64,000 nt of DNA from Mesonia aquimarina (GCF_003667275.1 NZ_RCNV01000009.1:100848-164847), one strand, 5' to 3'. Positions 34,446-44,973 are shown, counted from the first letter of the stretch. Notes: generated from the sequence alone by a model not told the origin. Made by a program: numbers and translations.

Positions 34446-35085
34446 TAAAACTTGGCAACAAATTGAACCCATTTACCAACAAATCATTGAAATGCCTTTT
34501 ATTGAAGAACTTCAAAATGGGAGGCTCCCGTTAGAAAAATTTCAGTTTTATATGGGGCAAGATTCCTTTTATTTAGAGAATTTTTCTCGGAGTTTAGCCA
34601 TAATCGGTGCTCGAGCAGAACGTGTAGATCATGCGTTAGATTTTATTCGTTTTGCTGAAGGAGCTATTGTAGTAGAAAAAGCACTACACGATTCTTATTT
34701 TAAAGAATTTGGTTTAGCTGATCGAGGAAATATTGAACCGACCACGCATCATTACATCAATTTTCTAAAAAGTACCGCTGCTTTAGATCAAGTAGAAATA
34801 GCCATGGCCGCTGTTTTACCTTGTTTTTGGATCTACCAAGAAGTAGGCGATTATATTTATGAAAATCAACTGGTGAAAGATAATCCCTATCAAAAATGGA
34901 TTGATACCTATGCCGGTGAAGAATTTGGAGAATTAGTGACCAAAGCTAAAAATATTTGCGATACAGTAGCAGAAAATTGCACGGAAGCACAACAAAAAAG
35001 AATGACACAAGTATTTATTGCAGGCAGTAGATTGGAGTTTATGTTTTGGGATAGCGCCTATCAGTTAAAGAAATGGGGAGTTTAA
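34432..35085 (+). CDS. tenA: Aminopyrimidine aminohydrolase / TenA family
   Basis: 217 residues. All-helical TenA/Thi-4 fold: FIEELQNGRLPLEKFQFYMG, QDSFYLENFSRSLAIIGARA, AAVLPCFWIYQEVGDYI, WIDTYAGEEFGELV and RLEFMFWDSAYQLKKWG. The Cys of VLPCFWIY fits the catalytic Cys of TenA_C-type enzymes, which release HMP from degraded thiamine. With thiM, thiE and thiD it makes a salvage (not de novo) gene set under the TPP riboswitch. Last gene of the operon. Confidence 0.93.
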   Translation: MKWTDKTWQQIEPIYQQIIEMPFIEELQNGRLPLEKFQFYMGQDSFYLENFSRSLAIIGARAERVDHALDFIRFAEGAIVVEKALHDSYFKEFGLADRGNIEPTTHHYINFLKSTAALDQVEIAMAAVLPCFWIYQEVGDYIYENQLVKDNPYQKWIDTYAGEEFGELVTKAKNICDTVAENCTEAQQKRMTQVFIAGSRLEFMFWDSAYQLKKWGV

Positions 35086-35994
35086 GTATCTCCCTTTCAA
35101 TTTTTAAATTAGTAAAACTGTTTAAAAAGCGAAATACTATTCTTAAAGGAGAAAATATACCATTTCATAAATACCTTAATAAAATTATAGAACCAGTAGA
35201 TAGTTCCCAGTAAATCATTAAAAATTCATAAACAGCGTCCTAAACGATTTTAAAATAAACTGCTAAAGTCTTTATTAAAATGGGTTTTAATAATATTTTT
35301 CAATCTTATAGGTTACTTTTTAAAAAAACACTTTTTGGCATATTGAAAATTTATCGTGAAATTTGAAGCGAAGTCCCCGTAAAATTTTAGGCTGTTTGAG
35401 CCAGCCAGAACATTCTGCAAAAACTGTTTTTAAAGGCGAGTTCCTAAAATTTAGGGGGCAAGCAAAAAATTTAGATAAAGTTTCATAAGCCTAGATTTTT
35501 TTGATTCGTTTTTTCATCAATGGAAATCTCTGATTCATGAACACTTAAACAATAGTAAAGTGAGTGAATAAAAAATGAATGAATGAAATTATTTAGAACA
35601 GGATTGAAAATTAGTAGGAAATATCTAGTTGAGCCTTTCACTATCGCTCAAGTCAGGTTTAAATCGAAACCTTTAGTTAACGAATAGTTCTCGACTCCGG
35701 TCGAACGGACAACCACACATGCTTTAAATACCTAAACAATAATGTTCTATTATTAAACTTACTAAGCATTTACCTATTGATCTTTATAGTATTTTTATCA
35801 TAAGAAACTTATCATTTTTTTTTAGAAAATAATAAAACCACTTTACAGTTTTATACGAATTCTGTTTACCGGTATAGCTTATATCAAATCTTGCTTCTTT
35901 ACCGGACAACAATGAAAAACAATAAAAATCAACTTCAAAGAAACTTCCGCTTTTCTATTCTATTTTTTACCTTTAGCCATCAACAAAAGACAAT
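35086..35994. other. 909-bp intergenic region with a diverged R1 copy
   Basis: Holds one diverged R1 repeat at 35352-35526, with GTAAAATTTTAGGCTGTTTG and GAGTTCCTAAAATTTAGGGG; about 35 bp (35400-35437) are inserted between its arms. The remainder is AT-rich. Short plus-strand frames near 35913 (MKNNKNQ...) are not convincing genes. It must hold the promoter for the adenosyltransferase gene. Confidence 0.6.
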
Positions 35995-36573
35995 ATGAAA
36001 ATATACACCAAAACCGGAGATAAGGGAACCACCGCACTTTTTGGAGGAACCAGAGTTCCTAAAAGTCATATCAGAATAGAAAGCTATGGCACCGTAGATG
36101 AGCTTAACGCTAATATTGGTTTAGTAAGAGACCAAGCTATAGACCAACATACAAAAAAAATACTCAAAAAAATTCAAGAGAATTTATTCACCTTAGGAGC
36201 AGAATTGGCAACCGATCCCAAAAAAGCAAAATTAAAAAACGGAAAAGAGCGGCTTGCTATTTCAAAAATAGCGAGTCGCCACATCGAGGAATTAGAGCAC
36301 GAGATGGATGCCATGAACGAACAACTCCCTGAGATGACACATTTTATATTGCCCGGTGGACACACCACCGTGTCATATTGTCACATTGCCCGTTGTGTTT
36401 GTAGAAGAGCAGAGCGGTTAACGACTGCTTTGTATGACATCGAAGCTTTTGACGAGCATATTCTTAAATACCTCAACCGCCTATCAGACTATTTGTTTGT
36501 GCTGGCACGAAAGTTGACTAAAGACTTAAACGCAGAAGAAATAAAATGGATGCCTGAAAAGGAAAATTCTTAA
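35995..36573 (+). CDS. Cob(I)alamin adenosyltransferase, PduO type
   Basis: 192 residues, full length. MKIYTKTGDKGTTALFGGTR then SYGTVDELNANIGLVRD are the ATP-binding N-terminal motifs; FILPGGHTTVSYCHIARCVC RRAER and YLNRLSDYLFVLAR give the C-terminal R-x-x-x-R-R-x-E and N-R-L-S-D motifs of the trimeric PduO family. Makes adenosylcobalamin, the cofactor of methylmalonyl-CoA mutase; meaB at 48 kb protects that mutase, so the two fit one metabolic context. Monocistronic. Confidence 0.93.
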   Translation: MKIYTKTGDKGTTALFGGTRVPKSHIRIESYGTVDELNANIGLVRDQAIDQHTKKILKKIQENLFTLGAELATDPKKAKLKNGKERLAISKIASRHIEELEHEMDAMNEQLPEMTHFILPGGHTTVSYCHIARCVCRRAERLTTALYDIEAFDEHILKYLNRLSDYLFVLARKLTKDLNAEEIKWMPEKENS

Positions 36574-36657
36574 TTTACTTCCGAAAAAAATTATAGTGTG
36601 ACACACCCTATAAAACTTACGTTCTTAAAAATATTATTGAATTAATAGATTTTTTAC

Positions 36658-36687
36658 TTGACTTTTACGTCGAAAAATTTATTTTTG
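36658..36687 (+). promoter_or_regulatory. Bacteroidota promoter upstream of the DUF2795 gene
   Basis: TTG at 36658-36660 and TATTTTTG at 36680-36687 (TAnnTTTG) with 19 bp between them, ending 23 bp before the ATG at 36711. Confidence 0.65.
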
Positions 36688-36710
36688 CAAAAATTAAACA
36701 CGATAATCAA

Positions 36711-36932
36711 ATGTATTGGACATTAGAATTAGCATCATATTTAAGCGATGCTCCTTGGCCGGCTACGAAAGATGAATTAATTGATTACGCGATTAGAACC
36801 GGAGCTCCGCTTGAGGTTGTAGAAAACCTTCAGGCTATTGAAGACGAAGGAGACTCTTACGATTCTATCGAAGAAATTTGGCCAGACTATCCTACTGATG
36901 AGGATTACCTCTGGAACGAAGATGAATATTAG
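36711..36932 (+). CDS. DUF2795 family small acidic protein
   Basis: 73 residues. MYWTLELASYLSDAPWPATK then DELIDYAIRTGAPLEVVENL is the DUF2795 helical core; the rest (IEEIWPDYPTDEDYLWNED) is a strongly acidic tail. In flavobacteria this gene commonly precedes secA. Own promoter at 36658 and own terminator at 36955. Function unknown. Confidence 0.88.
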   Translation: MYWTLELASYLSDAPWPATKDELIDYAIRTGAPLEVVENLQAIEDEGDSYDSIEEIWPDYPTDEDYLWNEDEY

Positions 36933-36954
36933 ATAAAGCAAAAAAACAATAGTA

Positions 36955-36981
36955 AAAAGTCTCAATTTGAGGCTTTTTTTT
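36955..36981 (+). terminator. Rho-independent terminator between DUF2795 gene and secA
   Basis: AAGTCTCAA-TT-TGAGGCTT stem followed by a run of T (36972-36981). It covers the upstream part of the open secA frame, supporting a secA start at 37020 rather than 36981. Confidence 0.85.
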
Positions 36982-37019
36982 TGCTTACATTTGAATACTA
37001 TTTAAAACCATTAAACATT

Positions 37020-40000
37020 ATGAGTTTTTTAGACTCTGTACTAAAAATTTTCGTGGGCGATAAATCTGAAAAAGATGTCAAAGCTATCCAGCCCATGGTA
37101 GATAAAATAAAATCCTTTGAAAGCGAACTAGAAAAGCTTTCAATTGACGAACTGCGAAATAAAACGGTACTTTTTAAAGAAAAAATTGCAGCAGCAACCA
37201 AAGAAACTACCGAAGAAATAGAATCGCTCAGAGAAAAATCTGAAGCCTCAGAAGATATCGCAGAGAAAGAAGATATCTATGCGCAAATAGATGCGCTTAA
37301 AGACAAGTCTTACGAAATTTCTGAAGGCGTTTTAAACGAAATCTTACCCGAAGCTTTTGCGGTTGTTAAAGAAACAGCAAAACGCTTTTTCCATAACGAT
37401 ACCTTAGAGGTAACTGCCTCTTCTTTTGATAGAGAACTCTCTGCAGAAAAAGACTATGTAAATCTTCAAGAAGATAAAGCCATTTGGAACACTACTTGGG
37501 ATGCAGCCGGTAAAGAAGTAAAGTGGGACATGATCCATTATGATGTTCAGCTAATTGGCGGTATTGCTATGCACCAAGGTAAAATTGCAGAAATGCAAAC
37601 CGGTGAAGGGAAAACCCTTGTGGCTACACTTCCTGTTTACCTTAATGCATTAACCGGACGTGGTGTGCATTTGGTAACGGTAAACGATTATCTGGCTAAA
37701 CGTGATAGCGCATGGATGGCACCTATATTTCAATTTCATGGGATGAGTGTTGACTGTGTAGATTACCACCGTCCTAATTCAGAAGCGAGAAGAAAAGCCT
37801 ATAATGCCGATATTACTTACGGAACCAATAACGAATTTGGTTTTGATTATTTAAGAGATAACATGAGCCACTCGCCTAACGATTTGGTTCAACGTCCGCA
37901 TAATTACGCCATTGTAGATGAGGTAGATTCTGTTTTGGTAGATGATGCCAGAACACCTTTAATTATCTCAGGGCCTGTACCCAAAGGTGATGTGCACGAG
38001 TTTGACGCGTTAAAACAACCCATTTCAAAAATTGTTGAAGTTCAACGAAAATATTTAGTAGGGGTTTTAGCGGAAGCTAAGAAATTAATTAAAGCAGGAG
38101 AAACAAAAGAAGGAGCTTTCTTATTACTGAGAGTTTACCGCGGATTGCCTAAAAACAAAGCGCTTATAAAATATTTAAGTGAAGAAGGCATCAAACAATT
38201 GCTTCAGAAAACAGAAAATCATTACATGCAAGACAACAACCGCGAAATGCCGAAGGTTGATGCTGAATTGTATTTTGTGATTGAAGAAAAAAACAACCAA
38301 ATAGATCTTACCGATAAAGGAGTAGAATTTTTATCAGGGAAAGAAGATCCGGATTTCTTTGTCATGCCCGAAATGGGAATGGAAATTTCTAAAATCGAGA
38401 AGCAAAACTTATCGAAAGAAGAAGAAGCAGAGAAAAAAGAGGAATTATTTAGAGACTTTAGCGTAAAAAGTGAACGTATTCACACCTTACGCCAATTGCT
38501 AAAAGCATACACCTTATTTGAAAAAGATACCGAGTATGTGGTGATGGATAATAAGGTTAAAATTGTAGACGAACAGACCGGGCGTATTATGGACGGGCGT
38601 CGTTACAGCGATGGTTTACACCAAGCCATTGAAGCTAAAGAAAACGTAAAGATTGAAGATGCTACGCAAACTTTTGCTACCGTAACCTTACAGAATTACT
38701 TTAGAATGTACAGTAAGCTTTCCGGTATGACGGGTACTGCCGTAACGGAAGCCGGAGAATTCTGGGAAATTTACGAATTAGATGTTGTTGAAATTCCTAC
38801 CAACAGACCAATCGCAAGAAAAGATAAAGAAGATTTAGTTTATAAAACTAAGCGTGAAAAATACAACGCGGTTATTGAAGAGGTTACCAATTTATCGCGC
38901 GCCGGAAGACCGGTACTTATTGGTACTACCTCCGTAGAAATTTCTGAATTACTGAGCAGAATGCTTAAAATCAGAAATGTAAAACACAATGTATTAAACG
39001 CGAAATTGCATAAAAAAGAGGCTGACATTGTAGAAGAAGCCGGTAAATCGGGTATTGTTACCATCGCTACCAACATGGCAGGTCGTGGTACCGATATTAA
39101 ATTAAGTAAAGAAGTTAAAGAAGCCGGCGGACTTGCCATTATTGGTACAGAACGTCACGATTCTAGACGTGTAGACCGACAATTAAGAGGTCGTGCAGGT
39201 CGTCAAGGAGATCCTGGAAGCTCACAATTCTACGTTTCCTTAGAAGACAATTTAATGCGTCTATTTGGTAGTGAACGTATTGCCAAGTTAATGGATAAAA
39301 TGGGTCTTGAAGAAGGCGAAGTTATTCAACACGGGATGATTTCAAAATCTATAGAACGCGCACAGAAAAAAGTTGAAGAAAACAACTTTGGGGTTCGTAA
39401 GCGTTTGTTAGAATATGATGATGTAATGAATGCACAGCGTGAAGTTATTTACAAACGTCGTTATCATGCCTTATTTGGTGAGCGCCTACGGGTAGATATT
39501 GCCAATATGCTTTTTGATATTTCTGAACTCATTAGCGAAAACAATAAAGCCACCACAGACTTTAAGAATTTTGAGTTTGAATTGATTCGGTACTTCTCGA
39601 TGAATTCTCCGATAAGCGAAGCTGAATTTGAAAAAATGCCAGCGCAAAAAATTTCGGCAGAAGTTTACAAGGCTGCATACGAAGCTTATCAGGAAAAAAT
39701 GAAACGCAATGCAGAATTAGCTTATCCGGTAATTAAGCGTGTTTACGAAGAACAAGGCGATCGATTTGAACGAATTGCCGTTCCTTTTTCTGATGGCCAC
39801 AAAACCTTACAAGTCGCTACTAATTTAGCGAAAGCATACGAAACCGAAGGGAAAGAACTCATCACCGATTTCGAGAAAAACATTACCCTTGCTATTATTG
39901 ATGATGCTTGGAAAACCCATCTTCGAAAAATGGATGAGTTAAAACAAAGCGTTCAGTTAGCGGTTCACGAACAAAAAGATCCCTTATTAATTTATAAGTT

Positions 40001-40376
40001 TGAAGCTTTTGAGTTGTTTAAAGCTATGCTAGATGATGTGAACAGAGATGTAATTTCATTCTTATTTAAAGGAGAAATACCGCAACAAGAAAATAACAAC
40101 ATTCAAGAAGCGAAAGAAACCAAGCCTAAAGAGCAACTGGAAACCAGTAAGGAAGAAATTCCGAATATGGATGAACGCGCCGCTCAGAGTAGAGCTGCCG
40201 GAGAACAAGCACAGCAACAACCACAAGTAACCGAAACGATTGTTAGAGAACAACCAAAAATTGGTAGAAACGAAAAGGTTACCATAAAAAATGTGGTGAG
40301 CGGAGAAAATAAAACCATGAAATATAAGCAAGCTATCCCATTACTTGAAAAAGGCGAATGGATTTTAGCGAACTAA
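37020..40376 (+). CDS. secA: Preprotein translocase ATPase SecA
   Basis: 1118 residues from the ATG at 37020 ([20 protein letters not shown]), chosen because an upstream in-frame ATG falls inside the terminator. DEAD-like motor: [16 protein letters not shown] (Walker A), [20 protein letters not shown] (Walker B), [32 protein letters not shown]. Helical scaffold and wing are present. Longer than E. coli SecA (~901) because of the insertion after the DEVDS region (~residues 320-460), normal in Bacteroidota. The C-terminus ends in a linker with [11 protein letters not shown] and lacks the Cys-rich SecB/zinc motif. Drives secretion through SecYEG. Confidence 0.97.
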   Translation: MSFLDSVLKIFVGDKSEKDVKAIQPMVDKIKSFESELEKLSIDELRNKTVLFKEKIAAATKETTEEIESLREKSEASEDIAEKEDIYAQIDALKDKSYEISEGVLNEILPEAFAVVKETAKRFFHNDTLEVTASSFDRELSAEKDYVNLQEDKAIWNTTWDAAGKEVKWDMIHYDVQLIGGIAMHQGKIAEMQTGEGKTLVATLPVYLNALTGRGVHLVTVNDYLAKRDSAWMAPIFQFHGMSVDCVDYHRPNSEARRKAYNADITYGTNNEFGFDYLRDNMSHSPNDLVQRPHNYAIVDEVDSVLVDDARTPLIISGPVPKGDVHEFDALKQPISKIVEVQRKYLVGVLAEAKKLIKAGETKEGAFLLLRVYRGLPKNKALIKYLSEEGIKQLLQKTENHYMQDNNREMPKVDAELYFVIEEKNNQIDLTDKGVEFLSGKEDPDFFVMPEMGMEISKIEKQNLSKEEEAEKKEELFRDFSVKSERIHTLRQLLKAYTLFEKDTEYVVMDNKVKIVDEQTGRIMDGRRYSDGLHQAIEAKENVKIEDATQTFATVTLQNYFRMYSKLSGMTGTAVTEAGEFWEIYELDVVEIPTNRPIARKDKEDLVYKTKREKYNAVIEEVTNLSRAGRPVLIGTTSVEISELLSRMLKIRNVKHNVLNAKLHKKEADIVEEAGKSGIVTIATNMAGRGTDIKLSKEVKEAGGLAIIGTERHDSRRVDRQLRGRAGRQGDPGSSQFYVSLEDNLMRLFGSERIAKLMDKMGLEEGEVIQHGMISKSIERAQKKVEENNFGVRKRLLEYDDVMNAQREVIYKRRYHALFGERLRVDIANMLFDISELISENNKATTDFKNFEFELIRYFSMNSPISEAEFEKMPAQKISAEVYKAAYEAYQEKMKRNAELAYPVIKRVYEEQGDRFERIAVPFSDGHKTLQVATNLAKAYETEGKELITDFEKNITLAIIDDAWKTHLRKMDELKQSVQLAVHEQKDPLLIYKFEAFELFKAMLDDVNRDVISFLFKGEIPQQENNNIQEAKETKPKEQLETSKEEIPNMDERAAQSRAAGEQAQQQPQVTETIVREQPKIGRNEKVTIKNVVSGENKTMKYKQAIPLLEKGEWILAN

Positions 40377-40393
40377 GAACAAATTTTTTCTCA

Positions 40394-40549
40394 ATAAAGA
40401 GGCTATCTAAAAAGATTTAAAAAACGTCATTCTGAATTTATTCCGATAAGTATCGGAACAGAATCTCACCTCACTGAAATACAAATTAGTATGAGAACCT
40501 GAATCAAGTTCAGGTTGACAGAAATAGACTTTTTAGACAGCCTCTTTAT
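40394..40549. repeat. MITE-like element with terminal inverted repeats
   Basis: About 156 bp. Left end ATAAAGAGGCTATCTAAAAAG and right end CTTTTTAGACAGCCTCTTTAT are inverted with one mismatch. Inside are arms related to the CCTGAATCAAGTTCAGG palindromes. No coding sequence. Probably also ends secA transcription. Confidence 0.75.
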
Positions 40550-40578
40550 TATTTTAGCACGCAATAATAACTACTCTT

Positions 40579-41098
40579 ATGCGGCTAACAAACCTACTTT
40601 TTGTCTCTTGCTTTTTTATAACGATGTTCACCTTTGCACAAAAATTGCTACACCTAGGCGTTAAAGCCGGAGTAAACCTATACCGGCAGCAGTATTAATA
40701 GCGGTAATTCCGGAATAAACTTTGGCGGCCTGGCAGAACTGCAATTAAACGATTAATTTTCATTACAATCTGAAATTATTTATAACAGAAAAGGAGGATT
40801 ATTTGATGTTAGAGACGGGAGCTTTTCTGAATTTTACAGTATTAAAACTGACCTTGATTATATAGATATTCCCATTCAGGCGAAAATTCATGTGCTGAAA
40901 AAAGTAAGTTTAGATCTTGGTGCACAAGTAGGCTTTTTATGGAATAGTACAGGTGAAATCACAAATTCTCAAAATAATAATGGTGAAGAAGTTGAATTTA
41001 CATCTGCAAATACGTTGGATGCCGGCGTAAACGGCGGTTTTACTATAAAATTTCACGAAAAATTCTCGATATGCCAGATTTCAGCCCCCATAAACTAA
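40579..41098 (+). pseudogene. PorT-type outer-membrane beta-barrel protein, broken
   Basis: ATG at 40579 begins MRLTNLLFVSCFFITMFTFA QKLLHLGVKAGVNLY, a signal peptide and first strand. A frameshift near 40690 moves the sense to SINSGNSGINFGGLAELQLN, then a TAA, then FSLQSEIIYNRKGGLFD, YIDIPIQAKIHVLKKVSLDL and GAQVGFLW up to a premature end at 41098. This is the OMP_b-brl_2 pattern of flavobacterial barrels. The C-terminal third is missing. Inactive. Confidence 0.75.
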
Positions 41099-41236
41099 AA
41101 GTGTATCCTCGTCTCAATGATAACAAGTACTTTCAAAAAAACACGCAAAACGTTTAGCACGCTATTGTTCTTAAATGCGTAAATTTCAATATCTTTGAAA
41201 GCCTTAGTTGAACCAATTTATATTAAAAAAGTTTAG

Positions 41237-41731
41237 ATGAAAAATTTCAGCATAGAATTTAAATGGGCCATGGTGTTTACTGTATTTTCTTTAATCTGGA
41301 TGTATGTAGAAAGAAGTCTAGGCTGGCATAGTAATTCGATTTTTAATCATCAAATATTCACTAATTTACTGATTATTCCGCTCCTATTTATTTTTACTAT
41401 CACTTTTGGCCTTCGCGAGAAAAAAAGGATGTATTATGACGGCATCATCTCTTGGGAACAAGCCTTGGTATCCGGCGGAATTATTTCGGTGATCATTTGT
41501 GTTTTCACCCCTGCGCTACAATATATTTTCTCTGAAGTTATTTCTCCTGAATATTTTGAAAAAGCCGCAATACAACTTTCTGAACGTGGCGGAACCTCTA
41601 TAGAAAAAGCAAAAGATGTGTACAATTTAAAAGCTAGCATTATTGATGCCGTCGTTTTTAACCTAGCCATGGGTATAGTTACGTCGGCTATTGTAGGTGC
41701 TTTTATAAAAAATTCAGCTAAAAAAAATTAG
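41237..41731 (+). CDS. DUF4199 family membrane protein
   Basis: 164 residues with four membrane segments (about 10-25, 42-60, 78-97, 135-155). Characteristic start FSIEFKWAMVFTVFSLIWMY and GIISWEQALVSGGIISVIIC. DUF4199 proteins are small inner-membrane proteins common in Bacteroidota, often near glycosyltransferases; role unknown. Stand-alone here. Confidence 0.85.
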   Translation: MKNFSIEFKWAMVFTVFSLIWMYVERSLGWHSNSIFNHQIFTNLLIIPLLFIFTITFGLREKKRMYYDGIISWEQALVSGGIISVIICVFTPALQYIFSEVISPEYFEKAAIQLSERGGTSIEKAKDVYNLKASIIDAVVFNLAMGIVTSAIVGAFIKNSAKKN

Positions 41732-42058
41732 GCATACCCAGCTTAAGTACGTAGATTTAAAAAGCATCAATCAACTGAAAGTAAGTATTTTAAGAAATAT
41801 ATAATTATCAGAAACACGATCGAATCCTATTTGTTTAATCAAATTGTGCTTTGCCTATGCTCCTCCTGAAAATTTACTCAAAGCCAAGGTTTTAGACCCC
41901 AACTTTGTTACATGAATATCTACGAGGATTTTCCGCATTAAACCTAAGATCGTAAATTTGTGAGAACTTTTTCGAAATGAAAGTCAGAAGCAATGAACAC
42001 TAGCTGGTCGTAGCGAGTCATTATCTTTAATTCCTGTTCAATTTCTTCCTTAGCTTTT
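41732..42058. other. Intergenic, nothing recognised
   Basis: About 330 bp between a plus-strand and a minus-strand gene (convergent). No clear terminator hairpin, RNA gene or relic of a known gene was seen. Confidence 0.5.
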
Positions 42059-42451
42059 TTAGTTAGCTCTCTGTCTTTTCACCTCTACCTTTTTTCTTTG
42101 CTGAGTAATTTCATTTCTTTGGATTCTCGCTTGCTTTCTTTGACTTACAGCCTGTGCTCTTTGTTGTCTTCTTTGCTGTTTCGTTTGCTCTCTTTCACTT
42201 TCAATTAATTCTCTTTGTTGAGTAACTTCTTTTCTTTGAATTTCCGCTCGTTTTCTTTGACTTACAGCCTGTGCTCTTTGTTGTCTTCTTTGTTGTTTCG
42301 TTTGCTCTCTTTCACTTTCGATTGATTCTCGCTGTTTTTCTACTTTTTGTTTTCGTTCGGTTCTTTGATCTGTTTGATTTGATTGAACTTGAGCATTATT
42401 TACATTAGAGACTAGCAATAACATTAAAGTTATTAGTGTTATTCTACTCAT
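42059..42451 (-). CDS. Secreted Arg/Gln-rich repeat protein
   Basis: 130 residues from the inner ATG (42451), preferred because MSRITLITLMLLLVSNVNNA is then a complete signal peptide cut after AQ; an upstream ATG at 42475 adds eight residues. The mature part is almost only R, Q, K, E, with two copies of a 39-residue unit (REQTKQQRRQQRAQAVSQRK followed by ~19 residues), encoded by a 117-bp direct repeat (CTTACAG at 42144 and 42261). Predicted to be a continuous, strongly basic helix or coiled coil in the periplasm. I recognise no family. Function unknown. Confidence 0.65.
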   Translation of the reverse strand: MSRITLITLMLLLVSNVNNAQVQSNQTDQRTERKQKVEKQRESIESEREQTKQQRRQQRAQAVSQRKRAEIQRKEVTQQRELIESEREQTKQQRRQQRAQAVSQRKQARIQRNEITQQRKKVEVKRQRAN

Positions 42452-42633
42452 TTTTGTTGTTAAATATAGATTCATAACTTTTGTCTTTAAATGTTAATAG
42501 TAAATTTTGCTTTCTTTTATATAGGTTTCTTTATAACGTATTTTGATAAAATTTATTTTTTAGTTCTCTCTTCTAAAAATCGTCTTTCAGTTTTTTAATT
42601 TAAGTTTTTCGGTCATTCATTAATGATTTTTCC

Positions 42634-42712
42634 AAAAACGTCATACTGAACTTGATTCAGCATCTCATTCAGAATGGGGTGAGACCCTGAATCAAGTTCA
42701 GGGTGACGGAAA
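42634..42712. repeat. Palindromic intergenic repeat (GTCA-CTGAA...TTCAG-TGAC)
   Basis: Arms CGTCATACTGAACTTGATTC and GAATCAAGTTCAGGGTGACG fold into a long hairpin with inner CTCATTC/GGGGTGAG. Related single arms occur at 25886-25912 and 40435-40520. It sits downstream of the M23 gene (minus strand) and may end its transcript. Confidence 0.7.
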
Positions 42713-42753
42713 TTTTCAAGATGGTAATATCAACCAGATATGAGAAAAAAAGA

Positions 42754-43440
42754 TTAATAGATTTTTAGAAGTAAATTAGGATCCGGACAGTTTTTTCGGT
42801 AAAAATCTATCTTTTGTCTGGAGGAAACGCCCGGATAATCCCCGCGCTTATTTTCAAGATTCAGTATCAGTTGAAAATGCAAGTGTGGAGCATAATCTCC
42901 GTTGACACTTGGATCTCCCAAACTAGCAAATGAATCTCCTTTTTCAATGGACTCACCAATTTGGCAATTTTCTATGGATTGAATTGATAAATGTCCGTAC
43001 AGTGTATAAAATTTGAAATCCTCCAGTTGATGTTCTAAAATTATTGTCGGTCCGTAATCTCCAAAATTCTGATTATTCTGAAAACTGTGAATTTTTCCGT
43101 CTAATGGAGCCATGATTTTAGTTTTCGCAGGCGCCCAAATATCTAACCCGATATGAATGTTTCGCTCTAAATCTTCATCTTTTTCAGCAAAAAAATGTTT
43201 ACTCCTTTTGTATAAAGTGCGTTTTTCCATATAGCCGCCATAAGCAACTTTGGCATTATTTTGTTCTAAAAGTTCCGTGATATAATCTTGAAAAATAGCT
43301 ACTGAAGTTATATCTATTTTTTGCAAGGATTCATTCTCTTCAGACAAATCTATAGCCAGGTAATCTCCCTGTTGATAAGCCGTATCAATTACTGGGGTAA
43401 ATGTTGAAGTTAACGCATTTATCTTTTCTAAATCATTCAT
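42754..43440 (-). CDS. M23 family peptidase (LytM-type), cytosolic-looking
   Basis: 228 residues from the ATG at 43438-43440 (MNDLEKINALTSTFTPVIDT); an upstream ATG would run through the terminator hairpin at 43441-43480. LytM zinc site: HIGLDIWAPAKTKIMAPLDG (H and D ligands), then YGHLSIQSI and HLHFQLIL (H-x-H). The N-terminal ~80 residues are not recognised. There is no signal peptide, which is unusual for a peptidoglycan endopeptidase, so the protein may act on another substrate or be regulatory. Confidence 0.8.
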   Translation of the reverse strand: MNDLEKINALTSTFTPVIDTAYQQGDYLAIDLSEENESLQKIDITSVAIFQDYITELLEQNNAKVAYGGYMEKRTLYKRSKHFFAEKDEDLERNIHIGLDIWAPAKTKIMAPLDGKIHSFQNNQNFGDYGPTIILEHQLEDFKFYTLYGHLSIQSIENCQIGESIEKGDSFASLGDPSVNGDYAPHLHFQLILNLENKRGDYPGVSSRQKIDFYRKNCPDPNLLLKIY

Positions 43441-43480
43441 ATAAAAAAATTGCCTTGCTAAGATAGCAAGGCAATTTTGA
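43441..43480 (-). terminator. Terminator of the sigma/anti-sigma/DUF4097 operon
   Basis: AATTGCCTTGCTA-TCT-TAGCAAGGCAATT read on the minus strand, followed by T7. Lies 37 bp after the DUF4097 stop. Confidence 0.85.
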
Positions 43481-43516
43481 AATGATACAAACAACTATAA
43501 AAAATATCAAATCAAC

Positions 43517-44965
43517 TTACTGCATCATAACTTCACTAAACTTGGCATTAATCGTTATGTTTTTATCGGTATTTCGAGATTTATAAAATCCGTTAATCAA
43601 TTTACTTCCATAGCTGTCAGAAACCGTAGTCGACATTTTCTCGGGAACATTTACATTGCTACGAGAACCGCTATAATTAAAGTTAAATGAGGTCTCCGGT
43701 AGCTTTAATACCAAATCACTATTTTCTAAATTAATGTCTAAGCGTTTAAAGTTATTCCCTAAAGATGCGATAGAAAGCTCTCCAAAAACGCCTGAGATAA
43801 TTCCTGTTTCATCTATACTTTCTATGACAACATCACTAGCATTAGAGTTGAGCTTTATGCTTTTAATTGAATTTATACGACATTCTTTTACATAACTTAA
43901 ATTTAATGCGCCATACTCCCAATTTTTAATTGCTACCGGTGCATAAGCTACGTTTATAGCGGTTTGCTTTCCGGCTATTTCATCGGCATTAAAAGCAGTG
44001 TAAGCTAAATTTCCGGAAAGATTTTCTGCAGGGTCTTCTAGCGTTAGACTACCGTGACGTAAATTAAACTTGAGTTTTGCGTCTTTAGGCATTTTTATCA
44101 GAATTTTTCTACGAACATCATTTTCATTCACCGGTGAGGAATTCCCTGAGTTTCTGTAATACACACTAACCGATTTAGATCCGTTGGGGCTAGTGGTAAC
44201 TTTTTTGGTTACTTCTCCTCCACCTTGTGCCATACGGGTTGCCATTTGCTCCATGCGTTTTCCCCAGGCTTCCATTCGTTTTGCATATTCTTCTTGACGC
44301 TTTTCTAATTCGCCGCTTTCTTCTAACATTTTCATTCGTTCTTCGACTTGTTTTGCCCAGGCTTCTGCATTTTTTTCAAAACGCTCTCCCCATTTTTCCA
44401 TGGCAACTTCAAAATCTTTTCCGAAGCTTTTTTCTATTTGCTTTTCGTAGCGTTCTACATAAGCTTCTCCTTCTTGCTGATAGGCCTCGTAATCAAAATT
44501 AAGTTGACTCATGCCCTCATAAAATTGAGGCGGTAATTGTGCTGAAGAGATTCCTTCTAGCATTGGACCTACCATGTTTTTCATTAAGGGAGCCACAAAG
44601 TCACGATGTAGAGAACTTATAGAGCCACTGTGAGAATTTGGTATTCTATGGTGTGAAGATTGAATTGTAATTTGATTGCTGTTGCCCATAATATTTACAT
44701 TCCAAGCTTCTGCCAATTGATCTAATTCTTCATCATTTAACTCTTCACCGCTAAGGCTTGCTTCTATTTCTACGGAATTTCTATTCCAAGTTTCTACAAC
44801 AATTTCAGTTTGGCGCGCATCTAAGGAGATTTCAACACCATCTTCTACATCGTAACTTTCTGAAACTTTTTCTTTACTGTTTTGTGCCAGCGTGAGTTGG
44901 GAACTGAACAGTAATGCGAACACCAGTAGAAAAGTTAAGCCAAATTTTTCTTTATTCTTTTTCAT
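43517..44965 (-). CDS. DUF4097-type beta-helix protein with signal peptide
   Basis: 482 residues. MKKNKEKFGLTFLLVFALLF SSQLTLAQ is a signal peptide. Residues ~160-250 form a highly charged coiled coil (EKWGERFEKNAEAWAKQVEE, KRMEAWGKRMEQMATRMAQG). The C-terminal ~200 residues have the short repeated beta strands of DUF4097 (KAKLKFNLRHGSLTLED-like, SDVVIESIDETGIISGVFGE). It is the last gene of an operon led by an ECF sigma factor and its anti-sigma candidate, so it may be part of an envelope-stress sensor. Molecular role unknown. Confidence 0.7.
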   Translation of the reverse strand: MKKNKEKFGLTFLLVFALLFSSQLTLAQNSKEKVSESYDVEDGVEISLDARQTEIVVETWNRNSVEIEASLSGEELNDEELDQLAEAWNVNIMGNSNQITIQSSHHRIPNSHSGSISSLHRDFVAPLMKNMVGPMLEGISSAQLPPQFYEGMSQLNFDYEAYQQEGEAYVERYEKQIEKSFGKDFEVAMEKWGERFEKNAEAWAKQVEERMKMLEESGELEKRQEEYAKRMEAWGKRMEQMATRMAQGGGEVTKKVTTSPNGSKSVSVYYRNSGNSSPVNENDVRRKILIKMPKDAKLKFNLRHGSLTLEDPAENLSGNLAYTAFNADEIAGKQTAINVAYAPVAIKNWEYGALNLSYVKECRINSIKSIKLNSNASDVVIESIDETGIISGVFGELSIASLGNNFKRLDINLENSDLVLKLPETSFNFNYSGSRSNVNVPEKMSTTVSDSYGSKLINGFYKSRNTDKNITINAKFSEVMMQ

Positions 44966-44973
44966 GATTTTTT

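Noticed and set aside
36981..37019. Upstream start for secA
   Set aside because: It starts at the end of the terminator T-run; MSFLDSVLK at 37020 is the conserved SecA start.
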